Assembly (NCBI RefSeq): GCF_000829435.1
Contig: NZ_JXRP01000006.1
Span: 186,001-250,000 of the forward strand
Length of the DNA: 64,000 bases
Direction: 5' to 3'
DNA from: Jeotgalibacillus soli
GTDB lineage: Bacteria > Bacillota > Bacilli > Bacillales > Jeotgalibacillaceae
The notes under the pieces were generated by a model. The model did not search any database. It saw nothing but the letters and a program-made list of their open reading frames with translations, and was not told where the DNA came from. The position numbers and the translations under genes are program-made. Of this stretch, positions 17,201 to 25,215 are shown one piece after another (the first letter of the stretch is position 1; every line of letters starts with the position of its first letter).

Positions 17201-17901
17201 ACCGGTCGTTTGGAGCCTTTGGTGCTTTTATCGCAGAGCCTCGCTTTACTAAATATCTTCATCCAAACACACATGAGCCTATTCATACGGGTGGAAATAT
17301 CGTTCTTTCGCATCCGTTTTTACCGGAGATTAGAGAGTTTGTTCTTGTGATGCAGGATGGAGTTCGTCTTGAGGATAAACATCAAAAGGTCATCATTGAT
17401 CCACTTGATGGCGTGATTACTAAGCCTGGAGAACCGGATTTAGTCGATACGTACGATCAAGGATCGCGAGGGTTCAACTATCGATCAGAGCGACTCATTA
17501 ACCGGTATAGAGATCATCCTGTGCTCCATGACTTATTCAGTTCAAACGTATTTAAAGATCCGTCAACACCTTTATTCGAGGCTTATCCTGGTGAAGTGAT
17601 TACAATCAGGCTGACGAGTCCCGCAGAGAGAAGAAGAGCGCATACATTTCATCTTCATGGACATAAATGGAAGGCTGATTCAAAAGATTTAAATTCCCGT
17701 GTCCAATCCTTTGTTGGTAATGTAATAGCAGGCCATACAAATGATTTATATTTGATCGGCGGTGCTGGAGGTATGTTCAATCTCCCTGGAGACTATATGT
17801 ATCGTTCAGGAAACATCCGCTGGGATATGGAGCAGGGAATGTGGGGGATTTTACGTATCCATGATCAGGTCATGGAGCACTTGCCACCCCTAAAAGACTA
17901 A
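14251..17901 (+). CDS. mnxG: MnxG, multicopper Mn(II) oxidase
   Basis: 1216 aa, essentially the length of known Bacillus MnxG (~1217), far longer than laccases, and with no classical signal peptide. Repeated cupredoxin-like domains (about six) are visible. Copper motifs: MHFHEAEYD (~76-84), HYHVHQW (~287-293), HCHLYPHFVGGM (His335, Cys336, His337, His341, Met346; a type 1 site joined to the trinuclear centre), FHNHFVKFD, FFLHDHLFPG, SHSFNLHGLKW and HTFHLHGHKW (1131-1140). MnxG with MnxE and MnxF oxidises Mn(II) through Mn(III) to Mn(IV) oxide on the exosporium using O2. It is the core of the operon; SCO1-like gene 56 bases downstream could metallate it. Recognition is strong from length, motifs and the mnxE/mnxF neighbours. 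Confidence 0.92.
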   Translation: MMLRRYHVVAIPIRIVFNNFGDHNPTGAIYVLKENESTVKKRVKKNRFTPVELVQPLTIRANEGDVVEIIFENQLPYAAGMHFHEAEYDVLTSDGANAGLNPDTNVETGKTILYKISLPYKGIHYFSDLGNVSSSEKGSNMDGLFGALLVEIRGSWWTDPVTGERQSSGVFADVHHPFLPSFREYAWFFNDEMEVNDLTGNRPINPETNQEGVSFHGVNLRYEPLANRKKLIDEGVVCPEYEGEEVHHDSWVFGDPATPILRGYRGDPAVIRLIHGGVKETHVFHYHVHQWLSDSGNTLSEIVDSQAISPQSHYDVQPLYGLGSLQGAIGDTIVHCHLYPHFVGGMWGINRIFDTLQDGSQVYPNGKAIAALQPLPDRAVPPSSTKQKPGFPNFIPGRIGYKAPRPPLSIVGGRDLTELERNAAIPNARPGAVFAEPSLGNPPVVEFNVSVIEKKIVYNKQGWNDPQARFYVFDSDLDDILSGKKEPEPLVFHVPAGSSIRINFSNRMPEILQGSPFQLLTRTYETGFHNHFVKFDVLVADGANTGWNYDSSVLPGETIRYEWFADTELKAFFLHDHLFPGAIQQHGVFGGGIIQPRFSSFFDPKTGIEKDHGTQVTVSHPIIPDYRDFSLFVQDFTMLFDKNGRPIEPPPFPGSEDDPGVFGVNYKCEPLQFRLGKECDPAYSFSSYVNGDPVTPILKVYEGDPIRIRLLQGAHEESHSFNLHGLKWKSERADMDSASKDQQHISISESFTFELEVPLSGDYLWAFEDEEDIWLGTWGLIRAYDQVVDDLIVLSDRPDPPPRTKPLPVVTGNPPAPARLESALPPGASLYSPVRKYNVVAFQTPIIYNAYGDHDPFGIIFALAEDVNDIRLGKKYPEPLILRGNLGEIIEVTLTSLLKFDLFPFQDGIHPYPTVKKQAFYPPSVRISLHTNLLSYDVKTSSGDTVGFNPDQTAGPGEVITYRWYVDGAHGTCAMWDVADLRNHRSFGAFGAFIAEPRFTKYLHPNTHEPIHTGGNIVLSHPFLPEIREFVLVMQDGVRLEDKHQKVIIDPLDGVITKPGEPDLVDTYDQGSRGFNYRSERLINRYRDHPVLHDLFSSNVFKDPSTPLFEAYPGEVITIRLTSPAERRRAHTFHLHGHKWKADSKDLNSRVQSFVGNVIAGHTNDLYLIGGAGGMFNLPGDYMYRSGNIRWDMEQGMWGILRIHDQVMEHLPPLKD

Positions 17902-17956
17902 GAAACATTCACTTGTGAAGATTGTTGTATATCAAGATAAGACAGAGGGGTCGACA

Positions 17957-18568
17957 ATGAACAGATCTTTCGTGATCGGCAGAATCATAAATATTTTAGT
18001 AGGCTTATTGATCATACTGGGCTTCTCCTTGGTTTATTTCTTGTGGGAAAATGAAGAAGAGATTCCCATTTTGGGCAAGGCGAGTTCTTTTGTATTGGAA
18101 TCTTCAAATGGAGAGCACTACGATTCAAATAACAATAAAGTGAAGCTGCTTGCTTTTTTCTATACACACTGCCCAGATATTTGTCCAATAACAATGATGG
18201 ATTTTCAGGATTTACAGGACCAGTTAAAAAATGACGGGCTCTTTGGTGAAAAAGTGGAGCTTGTTGCGATTACTCTGGATCCGGAAAATGATAGCATAGC
18301 GCTCCTTAATGAATACGCAAGTTCGTTTGAATCAGACCATGAAGGGTGGAAATTCTTAAGGGGCACGCCACTCGAGACAAAAGAAATTGCTGATTCTTAT
18401 CACATGTTCTATCAAAAAGTTGAAGGTGACTTTATCGCCCACAATACCACGATGTTTCTAATCGACGGGGAGAACAGGCTCCGCGGACTATACGACATGG
18501 CTACTCCGAGCAAAAGTATAGAGAAGGAAGAAATTTATGATGTGATTGTCAAGCTGACAAATGAATAG
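17957..18568 (+). CDS. SCO1/SenC-type membrane-anchored copper chaperone (MnxC-like)
   Basis: 203 aa from the ATG at 17957, preceded by AGAGGGG; an earlier in-frame ATG at 17915 has none. One N-terminal TM (~9-29), then a thioredoxin-like SCO domain facing outside: FFYTHCPDICPITM gives Cys72 and Cys76, and AHNTTMFLID gives His162, the three copper ligands of SCO1. SCO proteins deliver Cu or reduce thiols for copper-enzyme assembly. Last gene of the mnx operon and followed by a terminator. In Bacillus SG-1 the SCO-like mnxC lies, as I recall, upstream of mnxD; here it is after mnxG, suggesting rearrangement. Confidence 0.8.
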   Translation: MNRSFVIGRIINILVGLLIILGFSLVYFLWENEEEIPILGKASSFVLESSNGEHYDSNNNKVKLLAFFYTHCPDICPITMMDFQDLQDQLKNDGLFGEKVELVAITLDPENDSIALLNEYASSFESDHEGWKFLRGTPLETKEIADSYHMFYQKVEGDFIAHNTTMFLIDGENRLRGLYDMATPSKSIEKEEIYDVIVKLTNE

Positions 18569-18584
18569 GGGATCTTCAAGATGG

Positions 18585-18614
18585 ATCATCTGCAAAAAAA
18601 TGCAGGTGATTTTT
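18585..18614 (+). terminator. Terminator of the mnx operon
   Basis: ATCATCTGCA (18585-18594) pairs with TGCAGGTGAT (18601-18610; one G-T pair), then TTTT. Confidence 0.85.
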
Positions 18615-18621
18615 CCCATTT

Positions 18622-18722
18622 AAGTTTTGTGAAAGTCCATCGTTGATTTTTGCACAGCGTTGATTGGAGCGGAAAGCGAGTCCCTGTGTGCTGCAATCAA
18701 CAGACACGTTTAACAAAGCCTT
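18622..18722 (-). repeat. Dispersed palindromic repeat, copy 2 (short form)
   Basis: Inverted relative to copy 1. It keeps the two ends (GTTGATTTTTGCACAGC... and ...TGTGTGCTGCAATCAACAGACACGTTTAACAAAGCC) but the GC-rich middle is deleted at the GCTTTCC/GCTCCAATC junction. The following 18723-18969 holds no visible gene and presumably the pyrophosphatase promoter. Confidence 0.75.
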
Positions 18723-18969
18723 ACATTAAAAAATAACATCAAACAGCGTCAAAATGGTTGATTAACGTCCTTATGTACAAAAAATTTCCTTCTATGGTTT
18801 CTCGATTATAAGATAAAAAATAAATGGACGCTTTTATTATTCCTATTTAATAGTTCAAGTATGGTCCGAAAATTGTTAAGATAGAAGGCAGAGGAAAAGG
18901 AATTCATTTTCACCTTACATAATGAATGCTTTTCAAACAAAACTAATTAAATTGACAAGGAGTCGACTT

Positions 18970-19899
18970 ATGGAAAAAGTACTTATTTTCGGACATAAGA
19001 ATCCAGATACGGACACAATCACATCTGCAATTGTTTATGCACATTTAAAAAATGAAATTGGGGTAACAGCAGAGCCGGTTCGCCTTGGTGAAATCAATGG
19101 GGAAACGAAATATGCACTTGATTACTTCAATGTTGAGGCCCCTCGTCTGATTGAAACAGCAGCAAATGAAGTGGAGAAGGTTATTTTAGTGGATCACAAC
19201 GAGCGTCAGCAAAGCGTTAGCGATATTGAAGATGTTAAGGTAGTGGAAGTGATTGATCATCACCGGATTGCCAACTTTGAAACAAGCGATCCTCTTTACT
19301 TCCGTGCAGAGCCAGTTGGATGTACAGCAACTATTTTGAAAAAGATCTACAAAGAACAAGGTGTAGAAATTCCTACAAATATAGCTGGGTTGATGCTTTC
19401 TGCTATCATTTCGGATTCCTTGCTTTTCAAATCACCAACATGCACAGAGGAAGACATTCAAGCGGCACGTGAATTAGCAGAGATTGCAGGAATTAACACG
19501 GATGAATATGGTCTTGCAATGCTAAAAGCAGGGGCTGATTTAAGCGGTAAAACAGTTGACCAGCTTATTTCCATCGACTCAAAAGTGTTTGAAATGGGAG
19601 ATCACAAAGTTGAAATTGCACAGGTAAATGCGATTGATCCTAACGACATCCTTTCTCTAAAATCGGATATTGAGGCAGTACTTGATGTAGCGATTGTTGA
19701 AAAAGAATTGTCACTTTTTGTTCTAGTGGTTACTGATATTTTAAATAGTGACTCAACCATTATCGTACGTGGTTCTCACGCAGGGATCGTAGAAAAAGCA
19801 TACGATCTTAAGCTTGAAGACAACGCTGCTTTGTTAAGAGGAGTCGTTTCTCGCAAAAAGCAAATCGTACCAATCTTAACTGAAACGTTTAAAGGGTAA
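18970..19899 (+). CDS. ppaC: Manganese-dependent inorganic pyrophosphatase (family II, DHH)
   Basis: 309 aa from the ATG at 18970 (AAGGAG seven bases upstream; an upstream in-frame ATG at 18922 lacks one). Exactly the usual PpaC length. Metal ligands are visible: His9, Asp13, Asp15 (GHKNPDTDT), Asp75 (VDHNE), His97 and His98 (IDHH). The C-terminal DHHA2 domain ends in [12 protein letters not shown], which holds the substrate-binding Arg/Lys. It hydrolyses pyrophosphate in the cytosol, pulling biosynthetic reactions forward, and needs Mn2+. It stands alone between terminators; its neighbourhood with the mnx operon may be coincidence. Confidence 0.95.
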   Translation: MEKVLIFGHKNPDTDTITSAIVYAHLKNEIGVTAEPVRLGEINGETKYALDYFNVEAPRLIETAANEVEKVILVDHNERQQSVSDIEDVKVVEVIDHHRIANFETSDPLYFRAEPVGCTATILKKIYKEQGVEIPTNIAGLMLSAIISDSLLFKSPTCTEEDIQAARELAEIAGINTDEYGLAMLKAGADLSGKTVDQLISIDSKVFEMGDHKVEIAQVNAIDPNDILSLKSDIEAVLDVAIVEKELSLFVLVVTDILNSDSTIIVRGSHAGIVEKAYDLKLEDNAALLRGVVSRKKQIVPILTETFKG

Positions 19900-19908
19900 T
19901 AAACGAAA

Positions 19909-19939
19909 ATGCTGCTCTCATATAAGAGCAGTGTTTTTT
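19909..19939 (+). terminator. ppaC terminator
   Basis: GCTGCTCT / AGAGCAGT stem followed by GTTTTTT. Confidence 0.8.
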
Positions 19940-19993
19940 GTCGATTACAATCATTTCCTGGGCAATAAGATCCAATAAAACAATTATACGCAT

Positions 19994-20033
19994 AAGGGCT
20001 GCATCCATCTTTTAGGTGTGCAGTCCTTTTTTT
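19994..20033 (+). terminator. Second terminator-like hairpin
   Basis: AGGGCTGCA(t) / (g)TGCAGTCCT followed by TTTTTTTA. It directly precedes the truncated response-regulator remnant and may be the terminator of a lost gene. Confidence 0.7.
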
Positions 20034-20046
20034 ATTAACTTTAGAA

Positions 20047-20525
20047 AAACATACCTGTATACGCTTATCGGCAAAATCCTGTGATTATGCTGACAGCGAT
20101 GGGAGGCGTTCCTGATCGTCTAAAGGGATTTGAGTTTGGAGAAGATTACTATATTCCAAAGCCTTTTGCTGCCGATGAAGTGATGGCAGCAAAAGGCGAT
20201 AATGAGAAGACCGAGAGTGCTGACACCAGAGGAATCGGTTCAGCAGATCGGAAGCTTAAAGCTTGATCGGAAGTCGTTCACGGTCACGTTAAATGGGGTC
20301 AATATTATGCTTACACCGAAAGACCGTTCGCTTATTTTCTTTTTAGCCGAGCATACGAATCAGCTTTTTGACCGGGAACAGCTGATTGAGCATGTGTGGG
20401 GTCTAGATTATGATGGCAGCGATCGTGCGGTTGACTTGGCAATAAAAAGAATTCGCCAGGCACCTGTGAACTGGCCTTCATCTGAAGGGGAAATTAAAAC
20501 GATGAGAGGGTTGGGGACCAGTTCA
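20047..20525 (+). pseudogene. OmpR-family response regulator, truncated and frameshifted
   Basis: The frame opens mid-receiver (PVIMLTAMGG..DRLKGFEFGEDYYIPKPFAADEV), so the first ~70 residues with the phosphorylated Asp are missing. A frameshift near 20190 moves reading to the frame KAIMRRPRVLTPEE, after which the winged-helix domain is readable (LTPKDRSLIFFLAEHTNQLFDREQLIEHVWG..SDRAVDLAIKRIRQ). The usual GxGY end and stop codon are lost (MRGLGTSS) and the frame runs straight into the kinase. No function is expected. With the kinase it was once an ordinary two-component pair. Confidence 0.85.
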
Positions 20526-21875
20526 ATGTCTATCATACATCGTAGACGAATTTCAATTCGTGCCTATTGGACATCCCGATACCTCATTACCCTTGTTATC
20601 GGCCTTGTCATTATCGGACTTTTTGCTGCGTGATGGATAAGAAATACAACCATTGAACATAATCTTGCACTTACACATGTAGTCGTTCAGGAAATGACGG
20701 AACAAATTAGTTCAGAGGAAAATGGACCTGCTCCGGGGCCAAGGTTTCCACACCTTCTCGAACGGCGCGGTCAGGTTTTCCCATTAGAAACACAGCCCCT
20801 TACATTTGTGGCAGATCCGGAGGGAAATGTCTTATTTAATCAGCAGCAGCAAGGCCTGCTTACGAGGAATCGGGAATCTGTCCAGCTGCCGACTGCCTTT
20901 TTTGAAGAGAATGAAGTACGGGTAGAGTATGATTCTGATCTTGCTGGCACAAATCAGGAATACCGTTTATTAATTATTATGCTCGTTAATCTTGCTGCGC
21001 TTGGAGCAATGGTCATTTATTAACTATCCTCTAAGCTTTCTAAACCGATTCATGATGTGTCAGAGGCAGCAAAGCATCTCAAAAGGGGCAGGTATGATAT
21101 TCATCTGTCCCATGATGTGAAGGAAAGGGAATTGTATGAACTCATTCATTCTTTCAAAGAAATGGCTGGAAAACTGGATCAGCTGGAGAAACTCTGTTAT
21201 GAGCTTCTTGCAGGTATAACACATGATTTGAAAACACCCGTGACCTCGATAAGCGGATTACTGCAGGCAGTTAAGGATGACGTTGTGAAAGAAGACGAAG
21301 CGCAAGAGTTTCTAGCGATTGCATTAAAAGAGACAGATCGCTTGAAATTAATGATTCAAAGCCTTTTAGATTTTGAAATACTTAATGCAGGTTCAATTCT
21401 TTTGAGGAAGGAGCGGATTGATCTTGTATCCTTTATTCAAGAAATGATCTACCGATGGAGGGCAGCTCATCAGGAAGCGGAAGGAAATATTACAGTTGAA
21501 GCAGCAACTGTCCCGCATATAGTGGAGGCAGACCCCATTCATTTGCAGCAAATCCTTCTGAATGTGCTGAATAAGGCCCGAAACGCTTCAGCATCGGGTA
21601 ATCATTCAATACAGTTCCTATTGTCTAAAAGAGATAAATCGATTGAAGTGGCAATAATAGACCATGGACATGGAGTACCAAATCACGAACAAGTACTGAT
21701 CTTTGAACGTTTTTATCGTGGAGAGAAGAATAAACTGCGTGTGAGAGGCCTTGGGTTAGGGCTGCCATTTAGCAGACTGCTTGCCAGGGAACATGGCGGG
21801 GATCTGGAACTGAAGGAAACATCAGAAGAAGGAAGTACATTTCTACTTACTTTGCCGGTTGAAAAAGAAGAATAA
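20526..21875 (+). pseudogene. Sensor histidine kinase with two in-frame stops
   Basis: One continuous frame from ATG 20526, interrupted by TGA at 20631-20633 just after TM1 and by TAA at 21021-21023 in TM2. Order: TM1, extracellular sensor (~20640-20960), TM2, HAMP-like segment, HisKA with AGITHDLKTPVTSI (H-box intact), and an HATPase domain with NVLNKARNAS (N box), DHGHGVPN (G1) and RGLGLGLPFSR (G2). The catalytic part could still be made from an internal start but would lack the sensor and the partner regulator. Stops are single-base nonsense changes, not frameshifts. Confidence 0.9.
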
Positions 21876-21879
21876 AGTA

Positions 21880-21907
21880 TCACAGTCACTGTTTTCAGTG
21901 ACTGTGA
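21880..21907. terminator. Perfect 12-bp hairpin after the kinase remnant
   Basis: TCACAGTCACTG-TTTT-CAGTGACTGTGA begins 5 bases after the kinase stop codon. There is no T run, so it may be a transcript-end structure or operator rather than a simple terminator. Confidence 0.5.
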
Positions 21908-21966
21908 ACCGGGTACTTTACTATGGACTAGAATTTTTGGCTGTGGATAGTAAGGAGGAGTCAGCT

Positions 21967-22602
21967 TTGCAAATTCCAGAATCATTGGCTGAATTAGGAA
22001 AAAAAAGAATTAAGCCATATACGGTAGAGGGTTTTGTGTACGGGAGTGGTCCGGCTAAACCGAAGCTGATGCTTGTGGGCGAAGCACCAGGGGAAACCGA
22101 AATTCACAATGGTATCCCATTTAGCGGGCGTGCTGGTAAGCATTTGATGGGTTTTTTAGAGCAAATCGGGCTATCACGAGAAGAGGTGTATATTACAAGT
22201 GCAGTGCGCAGCCGTCCATACAAATGGGGCGAAAAAAGGGAACGGAGCGGTGAGGTGGTTAAACGAAAATATAATCGGACACCTACTGCAAAGGAAATAC
22301 TTGCGCATGCACCCCTGCTGGATTATGAAATCGAACATGTCGTGGCGCCAGTAATTGTGACATTAGGCAATATCGGGCTGAAGCGGCTGGCGGGTGCTGA
22401 TAAAAAGATCTCAGAGGTTCACGGACAACTTCTTGAGCAGCCCGTTCAGCGATTAGCCGGTCTTGATGATGTAAGCTACGAGTGGACGAAGAAGCTGTAT
22501 CGTTTGTTTCCAACGTATCACCCCGCATCCATTTTCTATAATCGGAGTTTGTTAGAAAGCATAAATGATGATTTTGACCGATTAAGAAAGCTTCTTGATT
22601 AA
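21967..22602 (+). CDS. Uracil-DNA glycosylase superfamily protein (cluster-free)
   Basis: 211 aa from TTG at 21967, chosen because AAGGAGGAG lies 8 bases upstream; the open frame extends back into the hairpin but without a ribosome site. UDG superfamily motifs: LVGEAPGETE (36-45), GIPFSGRAGKHL (49-60), TLGNIGLKRL (~132-141) and TYHPASIFYN (183-192, His185). Family 4 enzymes carry four Cys for a 4Fe-4S cluster; this protein has no Cys at all, so it is a cluster-free relative. Uracil excision is possible but not assured, as the motif-A Gly-Glu-Ala-Pro-Gly-Glu differs between families. Ends in its own terminator. Confidence 0.7.
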   Translation: MQIPESLAELGKKRIKPYTVEGFVYGSGPAKPKLMLVGEAPGETEIHNGIPFSGRAGKHLMGFLEQIGLSREEVYITSAVRSRPYKWGEKRERSGEVVKRKYNRTPTAKEILAHAPLLDYEIEHVVAPVIVTLGNIGLKRLAGADKKISEVHGQLLEQPVQRLAGLDDVSYEWTKKLYRLFPTYHPASIFYNRSLLESINDDFDRLRKLLD

Positions 22603-22649
22603 TAAAATAAAACAGATTCTTTTATAAATGAGTTAGGACAATAAAATAA

Positions 22650-22688
22650 CTAACAAAATGTTAGCTCCTCTTGTTAGCCTTTTTTTCA
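22650..22688 (+). terminator. Terminator of UDG-like gene
   Basis: CTAACAA / TTGTTAG followed by CCTTTTTTT; it overlaps the 3' end of the convergent methyltransferase gene. Confidence 0.6.
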
Positions 22689-23446
22689 CACAGGACCATC
22701 CAATGATCAAGTGAAAAGGATTGCAGCAGATTATTTTCTTCTATAAATTCGAAGTGCTGTTTTACGTTATCAGACGCCGAGCTGAAAAAGTCCGTTACTG
22801 CTTTAATTTGTGTTTCATTATCCAGTGTGCGCGTGACCCAATTCTGAAAAGGGAGCGCTTTTTTGGTATGGTTGCTTTTTAGAATCGAGAGGTGATTTTT
22901 TGTTAAGAGGTCCTCCCATTCTGAAATAGGCAAGGCACGGGCATGACTTGGGTCGCGCATTTCTTCAAATGTATTCATAAAACGTTCTAGTTCAGGATCT
23001 TCGGGTGCAATATTATCAATAAATAAGAATTTACCTCCAGGCTTGAGAACCCGGTTTACCTCTTGAATAAAGCGTTCAGGGTGTGGGAAATGGTGAGCAG
23101 CAATCCGGCAGGCAATGACATCAAATGTATCATCAATAAACGGAATATCCTCCGCATCCGCGACAACATAATGAATGTTTGGGAAATGCTTTAAGTAGGA
23201 AGCGGTGTTCTGGAGCATATCCTTCGTTAGGTCAGTAGCAAATACAATCCCCATGTCAGGAGCTAATAGCTTCGCCACATGTCCGCCGCCCGTTGCAAGG
23301 TCTAAGGCTGCCCAATTTGGTTCAGGCTGAATCCAACTGATCATCTGTTCCAAATCGTTTCCTTGAGAGTGAGTTGTGCTTTTTACATAGGCATCCGCAT
23401 TCTTGGAGAAAACGGATTTTACTTGATCCTTTTTCAAATTGCTCAT
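22661..23446 (-). CDS. Class I SAM-dependent methyltransferase
   Basis: 261 aa from ATG at 23446 (a TTG directly before it, at 23449, is also possible; GAAAGG lies upstream). Rossmann methyltransferase motifs: AALDLATGGGHVAKLLAP (~46-63, motif I), ATDLTKDMLQ (motif II acidic), VVADAEDIPFIDDTFDVIACRIAAHHF (motifs II-III) and VLKPGGKFLFID (post-III). This is the UbiE/MenG-like Methyltransf_11 pattern. No substrate is indicated by neighbours. Cytosolic, stand-alone, convergent with the UDG gene. Confidence 0.85.
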   Translation of the reverse strand: MSNLKKDQVKSVFSKNADAYVKSTTHSQGNDLEQMISWIQPEPNWAALDLATGGGHVAKLLAPDMGIVFATDLTKDMLQNTASYLKHFPNIHYVVADAEDIPFIDDTFDVIACRIAAHHFPHPERFIQEVNRVLKPGGKFLFIDNIAPEDPELERFMNTFEEMRDPSHARALPISEWEDLLTKNHLSILKSNHTKKALPFQNWVTRTLDNETQIKAVTDFFSSASDNVKQHFEFIEENNLLQSFSLDHWMVLCEKKANKRS

Positions 23447-23555
23447 CAAACCGCAACCTTTCAGGTAAAGTGTCTACTTATAGTGTATTGTGTTTGCTTG
23501 TATAAGAACATTACAGATCCACATTCACTGCTCATAAGAAAAACTTATCGGACAG

Positions 23556-23765
23556 TTATTTTCCTTGTTTTCTGCGCTCGGTTACAGATTCTCCGCCAAT
23601 TCCCCAGTTATCCATTTCTACTTCATCAATGACAACGACCGTTGTTTGCGGGTTTTTACCTAATACATCCCGCAGCAAATTCGTAGCTCCTTCTATTAGC
23701 TGTTGTTTTTGTTCAGCTGTTACAGGTTCGTTTTCTTTCGTAATTTTAATATTGATGTATGGCAT
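23556..23765 (-). CDS. 4-oxalocrotonate tautomerase-family protein
   Basis: 69 aa from the ATG at 23765, giving Met-Pro-Tyr-Ile; the Pro becomes the catalytic N-terminus after Met removal, so this start is the only sensible one, with AAAGGA 9 bases upstream. Family features: INIKITKENEPVTAEQKQQLIEGATNLLRDVLGKNPQTTVVVIDEVEMDNWGIGG, with the VVIDEV strand and the GIGG turn. Bacillus homologues (YwhB-like) tautomerise 2-hydroxymuconate-type substrates and form hexamers. It has an extended Arg/Lys tail (TERRKQGK). No pathway genes adjoin it. Confidence 0.85.
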   Translation of the reverse strand: MPYINIKITKENEPVTAEQKQQLIEGATNLLRDVLGKNPQTTVVVIDEVEMDNWGIGGESVTERRKQGK

Positions 23766-23845
23766 ATGAATCATTCCTTTCAATCGAAGTACTATAATTA
23801 TAGCTTATTAGGAAGAAATGGAAAAAGATTTATTAAAGTTATACG

Positions 23846-23982
23846 CTGTTAAGCTAACCTGTTGATTTCCGCTTCAGGCGCTCGCTTTCCGCGGGCGGTC
23901 TGGGACCTTATCCCGCAAGAGTCTCACGCCTTACGCTCCAATCAACATCGTGCAAAAATCAATAGTTATCTTTCAAATAGCT
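23846..23982 (+). repeat. Dispersed palindromic repeat, copy 3
   Basis: CTGTTGATTTCCGCTTCAGG, CGCTCGCTTTCCGCGGGCGG, a shortened middle, then TTACGCTCCAATCAAC, GCAAAAATCAATAG and AATAGCTT. Same orientation as copies 1 and 4. Confidence 0.75.
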
Positions 23983-23996
23983 TATAGTAAAAATAA

Positions 23997-24022
23997 AAAG
24001 GACGTGCATCATACACGACCTT
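23997..24022 (-). terminator. Terminator of CapA-like gene
   Basis: On the minus strand AAAGGTCGTG / CACGTCCTTT followed by TTATTTTT, beginning at the stop codon. Confidence 0.75.
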
Positions 24023-25215
24023 TAAAATGTTTCATTCGGTTCATTTTCAATCTCAAGCTGAATTTCAATGTCTTCCATTTCACGAGTCAATGTTTCATGC
24101 ACATTCTTTTTATGGTCTGGAAGATCACACCATCTAAACTCCTGCTCCTCAAAGTCGTCAAGTGGCTTTACCTGGAAATTTGTATAGGTTTCAGAAAAGC
24201 TTGTATAAGTCGGAACGGCATAAAGTGAGTCAATCGCAATCTCTTCAGCCGTTTTTGTAATGGTAAGGCCGAGCAAAGCGCCTGTTAAACGATCGCAGTC
24301 AAGATGCGGTACACGGTCATCAAACGGGCCGGAGATAAAATTCCCAAGTGAATAGGCGACCAATGTTTTTTGGCCGTCCTGTCCATCGATCCATTCTATT
24401 GGCTGAAGAACATGCGGATGATGACCAATAATAATATCGGCTCCGCTTTTAGCAAGGTCTTTTGCAAGTTGCTGCTGTTCTGGCGTTGGCTGAGCATATT
24501 CCTGTCCCCAATGCATTCCTACAACGACAAGATCAGCTACTTCTCGGGCACGCGACACATCATCGATAAGCTGTTCCTCATTATCTGTAAAAATATTAAG
24601 CGAGTGCGGCGTCGTCACAGGTAAATTAGATTTATACGTGGATGAAATTAAGGCAATAGAAATGCCGTTTTTCTCGATTACAGGTATATATTCTCTGTCT
24701 TCAGGCTTGATATGCGCCCCGCTTAAAAGGACATCAGGGTAATGAGTTTGCCAAAATTCAATATTGCGAGCAAGGCCGGAGATATCCATGTCCAGCGTAT
24801 GATTATTCACGAGCTGCAGCATATTAAAGCCTGTTTCATGATACAAGTGTCCAAGCTCGTATGGGTTATTAAAAACAAAATAACCATCACCAAGACCGAA
24901 TTCGGCACCGGTAATGGGTGTTTCTTGATTAGCATAGGCAAAATCCGATCCATAAATTAAGTGCTTAACCTCAGCTAACAAAGGATCAAAATAAAAAGAA
25001 CCATCCTTTTGTTGTGCATCATATAGAATAGGGCGCTCTACAAGTAAGTCACCAACTGCCACAAAATGTGCAGTGGAAGATTCTACAGGCAAGGGCTCGG
25101 AAGGAGTCTCGGAGCTGTCTTTATTTGAGGAAGAGTTTGGATCCTCAGACACTGGCTGGAAAGCACAGGAGGACATCAAAATAATCGTGCAAAAAAACAT
25201 AAAAGCTTTTTTCAA
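24022..25215 (-). CDS. CapA/PgsA-like lipoprotein (PGA_cap metallophosphatase fold)
   Basis: 397 aa, TTG start at 25215 seven bases after AGGTG. Signal with lipobox LMSSC (Cys17), then a Ser/Glu/Pro linker to ~50. The PGA_cap domain follows with FVAVGDLLVERP, AYANQETPITG, NNHTLDM, GMHWGQEY and IIGHHPHVLQPIEW, the metallophosphoesterase-like motifs. The family is named for CapA/PgsA of poly-gamma-glutamate synthesis, but stand-alone homologues are common and no capB/capC genes are here, so a cell-surface hydrolase of unknown substrate is the safer reading. A palindromic repeat follows on each side. Confidence 0.8.
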   Translation of the reverse strand: MKKAFMFFCTIILMSSCAFQPVSEDPNSSSNKDSSETPSEPLPVESSTAHFVAVGDLLVERPILYDAQQKDGSFYFDPLLAEVKHLIYGSDFAYANQETPITGAEFGLGDGYFVFNNPYELGHLYHETGFNMLQLVNNHTLDMDISGLARNIEFWQTHYPDVLLSGAHIKPEDREYIPVIEKNGISIALISSTYKSNLPVTTPHSLNIFTDNEEQLIDDVSRAREVADLVVVGMHWGQEYAQPTPEQQQLAKDLAKSGADIIIGHHPHVLQPIEWIDGQDGQKTLVAYSLGNFISGPFDDRVPHLDCDRLTGALLGLTITKTAEEIAIDSLYAVPTYTSFSETYTNFQVKPLDDFEEQEFRWCDLPDHKKNVHETLTREMEDIEIQLEIENEPNETF

